Below are positions 35,094 to 43,859 of a stretch of DNA of 64,000 nucleotides, piece by piece. The first letter of the stretch is position 1. Each line of letters starts with the position of its first letter. The notes under the pieces were generated by a model that was given only the letters and a program-made list of their open reading frames with translations, did no database searches and was not told where the DNA came from. The stretch covers positions 78,117,570 to 78,181,569 of the forward strand of contig NW_024609857.1 in the NCBI RefSeq assembly GCF_016920785.2, read 5' to 3'. Source of the DNA: Ixodes scapularis. Lineage: Eukaryota > Arthropoda > Arachnida > Ixodida > Ixodidae. Made by a program: the position numbers and the translations under genes.

Positions 35094-36102
35094 CTAAAGT
35101 AGTGTGGGCGCACTGGGCGCACCCTCACACCTTGGTGATTGTTGCACCAAATTACGGGAGGGTCGTGGTCGAGAGAGCTCCGAGATCTGGTCTAGCTCTT
35201 GGTTATAAAAATAACACTTATCATTTACATACAACTTGTTATAAGTAAGTTTAAAGGTGGAACTCTGAGTCTTTCCAAATTCGATTAGGCTCCTTCGAGC
35301 CAAGCGCGTCGCAGGAAAAAAGTCTTCGCTAATGCTGATGCAGTTTAACTTTAGCTTGGCTCTGAGCTGCATCACCTGGTCCTTCGTTTTAAAAGACGAA
35401 AATTTGACAATCACTGGTCTACATTTGTTTGCAAAAAACTGTTTCAATCTATGAGCACGCTCGACGTCAAATGACAGCGTGTTGGCAGTCAACTCAGCTG
35501 AACCCCTGTCGAAGCAGAGCGCTAACGCGTTTTTAACCTTTTCTTCCGCCTGTGACCACGTTTCAGACACACTGTCAGGAATTCCGTAGAAAAGTAGATT
35601 GTTTCGTCTGGATTGATCCTCCATTTCATCCAGACGTGAGTGAAAGGCCGCATTAACATTCCTCTGATCTCTGTTTTCCCGTCGCAGTGCATCCAGTTCA
35701 CTCTCCATTGTTCCCGCTTTATTCTCAACAGACGTAAGTCTTTCCCCGATATTTGTAATTTTGTCGTCGATTGTTTTTTTGGCTCTGTTTTACTTTATCA
35801 ATGGAACTTTTTAACTCTGTTTGACCCGTCTCAAACCTTTGCGACCGAGAATTCAGTTCGTTCAACAGGTGAAGCATCTGCGTGAACTGGGCCAACTGGT
35901 CTGCGCTCATAGGACCAGGATTTGGTTCAACGTCACCACAACAAAGAAGTGACCGAAAAAAAGAAGCGGAAGTCGCAACACAAGACTGAAAGTGGCGTGG
36001 GCAGGTCAGCAGCAATAAAAAACGATCGTCCGAACGGAAAGAATAGCAATTGTCAATTTTAAAACGTACCTGAACAAAAAGAAGGAACAACTTATTAGAC
36101 AT
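35094..36102 (-). pseudogene. LINE C ORF1 with 2A leader, coiled coil and RNA-binding domain
   Basis: The probable start is the ATG at 36102-36100 (MSNKLFLLFVQ). A hydrophobic leader (DDRFLLLLTCPRHF, SASFFRSLLC) leads to the 2A core GDVEPNPGP and then MSADQLAQFTQML. A coiled-coil-like region (LNELNSRSQRFETGQTELKS) passes a run of seven A near 35785, where the frame shifts by one. It then continues as SVENKAGTMESELDALRREN, RRNNLLFYGIPD, FDVERAHRLKQF and RPVIVKFSSFKTKDQV, a Transposase_22/L1-ORF1-like domain, and stops at 35094. ORF1 proteins bind element RNA as a chaperone. The shift is +1, not a standard -1 slip, so it is probably a mutation or a sequencing indel. Confidence 0.88.
35911..35937 (-). 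other. 2A-type ribosome-skipping peptide (GDVEPNPGP)
   Basis: The minus strand encodes G-D-V-E-P-N-P-G-P, an exact match to the D(V/I)ExNPGP consensus at which ribosomes skip the Gly-Pro bond. It follows a hydrophobic leader and sits immediately before MSADQ at the head of ORF1. 2A-like sequences are known at ORF1 N-termini of some CR1/L2/Rex1/Crack-type LINEs, and some of those leaders also act as signal sequences. Confidence 0.9.
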
Positions 36103-36760
36103 CTCGGCCTCGCTGCCGCCAACCTGCCCACTGAAGTAGTTGTCGAGATGGCACGCCTTCATACACTCGGACAGCAACGCTGATGTCCCACGTAGTCGCT
36201 CGGTGTCCCACGACACCTGGTAGTCGAAGATGACACTGGCCGACGTCGAGTCACGGTAGGGTGAGGTGTACTGACTTGTCACCGCGCAACTTCCACGCGG
36301 GCAACCGATGGTACCCTCGAAGCAAAGATTAGTTGCTGTCGTATCAGTGGATTTTCCATGAGGCAGCAGCGTGATCTGAACAAAAAGGAGGAACAACTTA
36401 TTAGACATCTCGGCCTCGCTGCCGCCAACCTGCCCACTGAAGTAGTTGTCGAGATGGCGCGCCTTTAAACACTCGGACAGCAACGCTGATGTCCCACGTA
36501 GTCGCTCGGTGCCCCACGACACCTGGTAGTCGAAGATGACACTCGCCGTCGTCGAGTCACGGTAGGGTGAGGTGTACTGACTTGTCACCGCGCAACTTCC
36601 ACGCGTGCAGCCGATGGTACCCTCGAAGCAAAGATTAGTTGCTGTCGTATCAGTGGATTTTCCATGAGGCAGCAGCGTGATCTGAACAAAAAGAAGGAAC
36701 AACTTATTAGACATCTCGGCCTCGCTGCCGCCAACCTGCCCACTCGCTGCCGCCAACCTG
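36071..36760 (-). repeat. Tandem 5' monomers of LINE C (306-bp unit)
   Basis: Units at 36071-36376 and 36377-36682 are complete and differ at about ten positions. A third, partial unit fills 36683 to about 36744, followed by a short repeated scrap (CTCGCTGCCGCCAACCTG). The 306-bp length equals 102 codons, so the frame stays open through the array, but most differences change the amino acid. Each unit reads TTCTTTTTGTTCAG at its end, a splice-acceptor-like string; in the body-proximal unit it is followed by GTACGT. Repeated 5' monomers often serve as LINE promoters, as in mouse L1. Confidence 0.9.
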
Positions 36761-37548
36761 TCACCGTATTCTTATAACTATAGCATTAACCATGTCAATC
36801 ACATTGCTGCTAAGGCAAACAGCACACTCGGTTTTCTGCGAAGGAATTCAAAACTTCACCCCCTAATTAAAACAAACGGCAAATCTAACATTAGTACGTC
36901 AAAAACTGGAATATGTTTCATCCATTTGGTCTCTGTGGCAAACTCATCTGAAAGATGAACAAAAAGGTATAAAAAAGGGGCGTTGCAATTTATTTTTTCC
37001 GATTACTCTTTTTACAGAAGCATGTCTGAACTGCGTAAACGCGTAAACCTCCCTGAACTCACTTTAAAGCGGAAAATATTTCGTTTTACTCTATTTTAAA
37101 GGATTTACCACAATAACCCAACAATTAAAAATGAAGTATTTGCTCCTCCCACTTCATTTTTCCCTATATTAGATAACAGCTGTAAAATACAACCCACATA
37201 TGGATCCACAACATCTTACGCTAGCGCTTCCATACCTCTCAAAATTGAATGGAACGCGTTGCCCAATAACATTGTGACAGCTAACAATATAGATGTATTT
37301 TTAATAACCAAATGATAGGCGAACTTTTAGAATTTACAATGAACTAGTATTTTTGACTATAAGTGTGTTTGAACTGTTTGTCATCTTTTGTTTTAGTGTT
37401 TTGTTGATTCGTATTGTTTTGATGTTCATGAGTGTATAGACTTTTCTTATTTTCCCACTAATATGAGCTCCTCCTCCCTTACATAATGCCCTGTTTTAGG
37501 GCCTTCAAGGTACTATTAACTAAATAAATTAATAAATAAACAAATAAA
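36761..37548 (+). pseudogene. LINE B, RT C-terminus and 3' UTR (3' segment)
   Basis: Text resumes with SPYSYNYSIN, then HVNHIAAKANSTLGFLRRNS, matching the region after KCRVLTFSR with an internal deletion of the YKYLGV section. Later pieces (about 36960-37300) correspond to the terminal domain with stops and shifts, including SASIPLKIEWNALPNNI. The 3' UTR ends in ACTAAATAAATTAATAAATAAA near 37516-37545. Together with 30600-32128 this is one element split by LINE C. Confidence 0.88.
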
Positions 37549-37729
37549 AGGTTGTTGCGAAGTGTGGTAGTTCGCCTGAAATATCGTAATTGGTGCAACT
37601 CTGCCTCGAGGTATTAAAATTTCAATAGTAACTGTTTCCTTGAGGTATGGTAATTGCAGTGCATAAAATCATGGAATGGGAACCTCGTCGCAGTATATAT
37701 CGTGAAGTATGGTTTACAAAATAAGTTTC
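37549..37729. other. Short unassigned AT-rich stretch
   Basis: No feature recognised. It separates the LINE B tail from the Penelope-like 3' end. Confidence 0.4.
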
Positions 37730-38010
37730 AATCCATATATGTTAAAGAAGAAAAGAACCCTTAGTGAAAACAGCAACAACGGACGATTTAATCTTCGACG
37801 TTTCGGCCGGAGTCCGGCCTTCGTCAGGAAGAACTTTTACAGATGAACGCGGGTGTTATTTATACAATGCTACGGTCGAGTCCAAATTTCGGCGGGGTGA
37901 CGGTTGGAGCTTTCGTGAGAGAGATGCGTAGGGCAGTTCTTATCCGTTATTTCACATTTGTCTGAGGCGCGCACGGCACCGAGAAAATGTCGCCCCCAAG
38001 GCCACGCCAC
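37730..38010 (-). mobile_element. Penelope-like 3' terminal fragment
   Basis: The minus strand carries a Penelope-type 3' end: the hammerhead-like core at 37796-37830, then text running to GGGTTCTTTTCTTC. Upstream (about 37880-37990) are possible remnants of the endonuclease C-terminal tail. Related text (TGACGGTTG(G/T)AGCTT) recurs at about 39165-39260, so a second diverged copy may lie just left of the ISL2EU end. Confidence 0.65.
37796..37830 (-). ncRNA. Hammerhead-ribozyme-type core (second Penelope end)
   Basis: Minus strand: CCTGACGA, A, stem GGCCGG / CCGGCC around a short loop, then GAAACGTCG. CUGANGA and GAAA boxes are intact. The architecture, including the extra A before stem II, is the same as at 15636-15671, although the elements are not close relatives. 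Confidence 0.62.
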
Positions 38011-39302
38011 CGTGTACGTGCACCACATGACGCACTACCAGGCGAACGCGAAGCATCCCGCCGTGCGACGCGCTCGGTGCGGTCACTGCAAGGGCAAAAC
38101 ATGAACGGGTGGACTGTAAAAAATATCCGCGAGAGGGGGGCGGCGGCTCGCGCCCTCTGTGAGGAATGAAAGTAACAAATTGTCTTTCAAGTAGATGGTT
38201 CAAGTATGTACTTGGTATACCGAAAATTCTCCCGCCAACGTAAAAGCAAGAACACATTGGCTATGAAACAGTGTTTTACACATATGCGATTTTATTGTCG
38301 CACTGGTAACAACCGATAGGTACACGCCCGGTGGGAAAATCAACAGAGGCGAGGGCACGCAGGGGTTAAAAGAAAAACAAGAAATTTAATTAGGCGATAA
38401 AAAGCCGCGCACGGCGACAACACGACAAAACCATCAGATCAAAATGCGAACACGCGTTACTCCAACAACACACTGACGAACCTTCGGGCAGCGGGGCCGC
38501 GAAAAAAACAAGACAGCACTCAATTCCCGACACAACGCGAAACAACTCACCGCTCGCGACACAAACTACAGCCGGGAAACAAGTTCGTCGGTGCAACGAA
38601 GACGAAAGTTCCGAAAAGGAAAGTCCCCACTGCGGGACCCAAAGTCCAGGGAAAAGTTCAAACGAAGTCCGAAGCCTCACCGACGTCTTGAATCCGACGA
38701 ACGACGAAAGCTTCACGTGGCCGGCGTGGTGGACTGATTGCTCGGCGGCTGACGCAACCGAAGCACCGCACATGCACACTTCCCGAAAAGGGAAAAACCG
38801 ACGTCCGTCGTCACTGCCGGAATCGTAGCCAGAGCAGAAGGCTTGAGGAAAAGAAGACAGCAGCGCCGACATCACGTTCTCTCAAGCTGCGGGCCGCCAT
38901 GTTTCGCGAGACGAGGACCGAAGACCGACGACGAGGCGAGAGAGAGAGAGGAGGTGCCGCAGGAAGCGGAGAGCGTTAACTCAAGGTCGCAGTGCCAGGA
39001 CCTGCATGGTCCCCTTGCAACGGTGCAGCTGGTGCAGCAACGCACCGGTGCCGCGCGCCGCATGAAGTCCCAGGCGAGCGTAGTGCAACCGCACCGACAC
39101 GACCAGGTCAACGTGACGCGACCGTCGGTGCAGCGCGGTGCGGTGCGGTGCGGCCCCGCCGAATGTGACATTATCCGGGTGAAGAAGCTTGACGGTCGGG
39201 GCCAAGTTTCAAGGACGGCGGGATGACGGTTGTAGCTTCTTGAGAGGGGGCGCAGGGTGACTTTGTGTCCGGGCTGGCAGGGGCGACCTGGACGATAGCG
39301 TA
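38011..39302. other. GC-rich unassigned DNA
   Basis: Long frames exist on both strands (38875-38390 minus, 161 codons; 38843-39226 plus; 39327-38872 minus), but they overlap each other and match nothing I know. GC richness alone lengthens frames. It holds an AGAG run (38940-38952) and a CGGTG pentamer repeat (about 39128-39160). It could be a CpG-rich promoter or a retroelement LTR/leader. Confidence 0.4.
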
Positions 39303-39390
39303 CTATTAGCCCCGAGCGCGAGCACAAGCGTCGCTGCGGTCGCAGCGCCCTGATTGGGTGAAGTGTGCCGTGACGTCACGGCGAGGAGCG
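39303..39390 (+). repeat. Left terminal inverted repeat of ISL2EU element
   Basis: Outer CTATTAGCCCCGAG is identical to the right end. Inner TGACGTCACGGCGAGGAGCG matches the right arm with two differences. The arm also contains an inverted CCAAT box (CTGATTGG) and a CRE-like TGACGTCA, and it lies 60-140 bases before the transposase start codon, so it probably doubles as promoter. Confidence 0.75.
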
Positions 39391-39448
39391 CTCTCCCGGT
39401 TCCTTCCCGATTTCGCCTTGCCTCTGTCCTCGTACATTCGCTTTAGAG

Positions 39449-42400
39449 ATGGTAACATTCTGTTCCGTGCCGCAATGCACGTCTCGAAAAGAACCCGGTG
39501 TCAGTTTTCACTTCTACCCAAAGTCATCGAGAAAAAAGAAGGAATGGATGATTAAACTAAGAATGGGGAAGGCGCCGTCAGCGTCGACCGTTGTGTGCAG
39601 CAAGCACTTCGATGAGCAGGACTTCGTCTACCCGGTCTACAAATCTCTGGGTAAGTCCGACACCGGTGCGACGCGTACATTCTGTGAGCGCGTAGTCCCA
39701 TTTAATTTTATATCTAGGTTACCAGTACCGAAAATTGTCGCCGGAGGCAATTCCGTCGCTGAACCTTCCCGTGCGTCCCCACGACACAAGGCGACCGGGC
39801 GAAGCGGCGGCGAGACGCCGGCGTAAGTGTTTATAAAGTTCTGTTTCTCGCACGTTGATGAGCTAGCATTGACGTTCATCTCTCACTGGAATTTGGAATG
39901 GCATTCATGCCGGGGGCTCTTGGACGAGCGGCGATGTGCTGCAACCCCTACGTGCGCGTGCCGCACGCGCACAAGTCGCCGGTTGTGCACGTCCTCGTTC
40001 TGAAACTTTCAGATGCCTGCCTGTACACGTGCGTGGTAGGCGTGGAACTCGGACACCGTGGACTGGCTGGGTCACCCATGCGCTTATTTTTGATAGAGCA
40101 CGAGCACCAACTAGAAATAGCGTTCCATGGTAACCAGAAAGGATACTGTAGCCCCCCCTTTTTTTTTTTTTTCTTTTCCGGTGTTTATAAATTTTGCGAA
40201 TTACGCGAAATTTAGGGGCAAGCGAAATACCGGCCTCTAGAAGCCCTGAATTGCCTCGTCCAGAATTTGCGAAATTTAGTGGTCGCAAATGTCTCTTTGC
40301 CCGATCCGTAAAAAAAAATGGGGCTGTGAAAATCAGAAGTTTTACAGTAGTACAATTTCGCTCAATTCCCAGTGTCAGTGTTATTTGACATAAGTAGCTC
40401 AGTTCAGTATGTTATCCTAACGGCTACATTGTACATTTCCCTGACTAAATTGCATTTTTTCTGCCTTGTTCATTACGCCACTCATGTTACTTCTCCTTTT
40501 GTATGTATTTTCCTTACCTTGGCTTGTTTACCGTTGGCATACTCGAAGTAGGCACCAGTAAAAGTTCAATGTAGGTCAGCACTGCTGTCTGTTAGTCATC
40601 TTGTACTTTGTCGGCGACTGTGCGCTGTGCGTATTTGGGGAATGAACTACCAACTAGCCGAGTCATCAGCATTAGTCAATGCGCCATTTTAATAAATTTT
40701 TAACTTTCAGGTGAAAGGCATGCTGCTGCAAATCCACAGCAGGTGCCACAACCTCCCATTTCCCTACAATTGGACCTCCTGATAGTACAGGAAAACACGA
40801 GCAGCAGCGGGATTTCGGACAGCTCTCCAGTGGAAGATGCCGCCGCAGCAGAACAAGTTCTGGAACCCACGGAGGATGACAGTTTGTGTACGAAAAAGTT
40901 CTGGTGTTCTAGTCCGGAGACAATTTTATTTATGTAAAATCGATTTCCTAGATCTCATAAATAACAAATATTGCAGTAAAACTAATTATAAATTAAATGC
41001 CCTTCGTTGCCAAACTTTTGCACCATTTGAGGGATAATATAAACGAGTCCGCAGCTATCACCGAGATAGGTGATTGATCAGATGGAAAGCTCGGCCGGTT
41101 GGTATAAACCATTGTGTGAACAGAACAAAAAAAAAAACAGTTAATAGTTTGGCAAGTGGGGCCAGTCTGGTGTTTCCATGTGTATTTCGCACCGTTCCTA
41201 CAATCAGTCAAGTGAAACACTACTAGGAAAACAAGCAGACGGCATTCGCCATTCGCAAAAATTACTGGCGATTGTTTATTCATAGGAAATAAAGTAGTGC
41301 GTTACTGAAGTAATAGTAATTCTGATACTGCATTCTTGTTTAGAAACTGTGGATACTACAAAAATGTTAAATGATATGCGTTATCTCATTTGACTGTTTG
41401 TGCCAGTAATTGAGTAATGCATCTGCAAATGTAGTCCTCATTTCATTTCATGTATCAGTGATTCGGACGCTACCTGCCCCTTCGCCCACTCCCGAACCAT
41501 TGGTTGTAGACTCAACTGCGGCAAGTGCCAGTGCCTTCTCAGTTCCCAGAGGGAGCCCCGGCGAACACATCACAAATGTTGAAGGTAGGAATTATATCAA
41601 TGCTTCATTTCAAACAACTGAACTGTTTCCTTTCTATACCACTCCGCTTTTATTTGCAGAACTCACCGCAGAGCTGGAGAAGTTTCAACGCAACATTGGT
41701 GTTCAATTCGATACCATGAGCAACCCATTCAAGCGAGAACAGCTGATAACGATATCTAAAATAACAGACGAAAATGGGCTGCTGGTACTGACAGGAGTGT
41801 GCTCATTCGAGTTGTTTTATATTATAACAGAGCTCTACACAGAAGCCCACACACTCCAGTCATCCCGCAGCTTCTGCATAAGTGAGGATGACGCTGTGCT
41901 CTTAACTTTTATGAAGTTGTATCACGACGTTACGTTTTCGCTGTTGGCAGTGCTCTTTGGTGTGCACCGAAAAACAGTGTCGAACATCTTTAAAGAGTCT
42001 ATTTTGATACTCGCAAGCATTCTCGAGCATGCTGTCTTCTGGCCGGACAAAGACTCCGTGGTTAGCTGCCTAACAACCTATTTCTGGGAGTACAAGGACA
42101 CGAGGATGGTGCTGGACTGCACAGAGATAGAAATCGAGAGGCCAAAAGACCTTATGTCAAGGTTGCTCACATACAGCCATTATAAACGAACGTACACGGC
42201 AAAGGTCCTAGTAAGTGAAACACCAGGAGGGCTAATCAGTTACGTAAGCCCAGCATATGGTGAAAAAGCATCGGACACATTCATCACAAAGCAGTCCCAG
42301 CTGCTGGACAGGTGTACTCCACATGTCGACATTGTGATGGTGGACAAAGGGTTCCTGATCAGCGAGCTGTGCAGAGAAAAAAATGTGCGAATGATCAGGC

Positions 42401-42636
42401 CTCCCTTCCTTATGGAGAAACAGCTGACGACAGAAGAAGCCAGGTCGAATCAGTCTATAGCCTGTGCACGTGTTCATGTAGAGAGAGCAATTCAGAGGGT
42501 GAAGATCTACCACATTCTGAGAAATCGGTTCGATCTAGATCTTGTGCCACACATAGACAATATCTTCACAGTGATTTCTGGCATGGTAAACCTTTCGAAG
42601 CCTCTGTTTAGCGAGGATAAATTCCTCTTCAAGTAG
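39449..42636 (+). CDS. THAP domain + DDE_Tnp_4 transposase (spliced)
   Basis: Catalyses cut-and-paste of the element. Proposed exons: 39449-39650, 39718-39822, 40711-~40881, ~41459-41584, 41660-42636. Exon 1 encodes a THAP zinc finger (C5, C10, W33, C50, H53). GTAAGT at 39651 and the acceptor at 39717 define a 67-bp intron. Exon 2 (35 codons, phase-neutral) then supplies EAIPSLNLP, the AVPxxxLP box closing a THAP domain. Exon 3 begins after TTTCAG at 40710 in matching phase. A 75-bp intron (41585-41659) is readable through. The last exon has a helix-turn-helix (FMKLYHDVTFSLLAVLFGVH) and the DDE core: VLDCTEIE (D, 42115), VMVDKGF (D, 42343), HVERAIQ (E, 42481). An AATAAA lies at 42758. The exon 3 donor and exon 4 start are tentative. 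No disabling change is seen. Confidence 0.85.
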
Positions 42637-42757
42637 AAATGCGGCAGAACATCTATCTTTAAGTAGTGCTCAAGCATAAATTTCAAACAGTAAATAATGT
42701 TGCAAATATTAGACAAACATGTTTCCAGTCCCACATCTCTTTCGTGCATTTTCTTGT

Positions 42758-42763
42758 AATAAA
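42758..42763 (+). terminator. Polyadenylation signal AATAAA of the transposase gene
   Basis: A canonical AATAAA lies 122 bases after the transposase stop codon, in TTGTAATAAAGAG. Confidence 0.5.
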
Positions 42764-42865
42764 GAGTATGATTATGCCTGCTCATGATCTTTTTTAATGT
42801 GACCAGTTGCTGTCTAGAGGCCCTTCAAATCTAAATTTTTACATTACTATGCAGTACAATTTTAA

Positions 42866-43380
42866 AGGGGTCGTGAAACAATATTACATTTGAACTTTTC
42901 CAACAAGCGTACTGGCACTGGCGTGACCCAAGTATCCTCCTCACATGGGCTGTGTAAAAGAAAAAGCTCAATGTCTTGATGCCTCGCATTCAAATCTACA
43001 TTATGGAGTCGTCGGGCAGTCACTGATTACAATCTTCCAACATGCCATTTGTAAGCCTGATTTGAGGACACCTGCGCCTGTAAGCTCTGATAGGTAGCCA
43101 AGACCGCAACTGTTGAAACAAGTCTCTATTGTGCAAATTCTAAATATTTCTTGATCATTCTGATAAGCCCACAACCGATGACCAAGTACAGAGTCGTACT
43201 ACATGCACAATGCACGCATGAAAAATTCTAAGCTTCTTGGCTTTATCAGAATGATAAAGATAAGTTTACAAGTCCCTAGGTTTCTGAACAGAGAAGAATG
43301 AAGCAAATGAGTGTTCTGTAGGTACGCCTGTGAAGTTATTTGTATTTGGCAAGATTTAAAAAAAATGATGCATGACCCCT
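42866..43380. mobile_element. TTAA-flanked MITE (515 bp)
   Basis: The left end is TTAA|AGGGGTCGTG and the right end CATGACCCCT|TCAA, so the TIR is AGGGGTC(G/A)TG and the flanks are TTAA and TCAA (one base decayed). TTAA targets are used by piggyBac-like and Kolobok transposons. It carries no coding capacity and lies between the two ISL2EU genes. Confidence 0.65.
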
Positions 43381-43450
43381 TCAAAAAGATGCTGAACCAA
43401 AATGTGGATTCCACAAAATAAGGCCGCAGAAGAGTTCAACAGGACACTAT

Positions 43451-43755
43451 GAACCCCAAAACATCACTCATTCAGCGATATCTCGAACGGATGGTCGTAT
43501 TTTTGAACAAAAAGGGGCGCGATTGAGTGGAAAATGTGGCGTAGCTATTCTCCGGGAAAGATTGAGAAAGAGAGAAACCAGCCTTCCTACTCTCCTCCCC
43601 ACTTTGGTTTGCTGCCTTGAGGGGACAAAGTGAAGAAAGGGTATGAGAATTGGGATGTGACTGGCCTCGTCTGCCTCATTCAGTCGCTTCCTTCTTCTTC
43701 AAAAACATGGCCATCCATTGGAGATATCGCTGTATGAGCGATCTTGTGGGGATTG
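43451..43755. repeat. Foldback MITE-like inverted repeat
   Basis: CAGCGATATCTC(G/C)AA(C/T)GGATGG at about 43455 recurs in reverse complement at about 43710, with outer matches around ATC(A/G)CTCAT(T/A)CAGCG. Arms are about 45 bases and the spacer about 200 bases. Ends are approximate and no TSD was resolved. Confidence 0.6.
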
Positions 43756-43859
43756 TACCATCCCGCCTACTGCACCTGCCTTACTTTATGATGTCCCAAT
43801 TTTAATCCAGAATCCCTTTAAGCACATAAATTGTAAAGACAGGACAAACTTGATTCAGT

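Larger units (their letters stand above)
32129..36760 (-). mobile_element. LINE C, near full-length CR1/L2-like retrotransposon with 2A peptide
   Basis: A 4.6-kb non-LTR retrotransposon in reverse orientation inside LINE B. In its own 5'-to-3' order it has about 2.2 tandem 306-bp monomers (36760-36071), a hydrophobic leader with a 2A recoding motif (35937-35911), ORF1 (coiled coil plus RNA-binding domain), ORF2 (APE endonuclease and reverse transcriptase), a short 3' UTR with an A-rich run near 32190-32205, and a tail of AAATGAAATGAAATG type (32131-32155). Ends are placed where LINE B text stops (32128) and restarts (36761); no clear TSD. Frameshifts in ORF1 and ORF2 make this copy inactive as it stands. 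Confidence 0.92.

Noticed and set aside
35778..35792. Programmed -1 frameshift in LINE C ORF1
   Set aside because: The in-frame A-AAA-AAC looks slippery, but the continuing ORF lies in the +1 frame.
32129..36760. TCACC as a target-site duplication of LINE C
   Set aside because: A TCACC lies near both ends, but the LINE B reading continues past it on the left to CTCGC, so the boundary evidence does not support a TSD there.
38390..39327. Long frames on both strands in GC-rich DNA
   Set aside because: High GC lowers stop-codon frequency; mutually overlapping frames have no recognisable domain.
39651..39826. Unspliced reading of THAP exon 1 through to 39826
   Set aside because: Splicing at GTAAGT 39651 / AG 39717 gives the expected EAIPSLNLP box and correct phase; the unspliced text lacks it.
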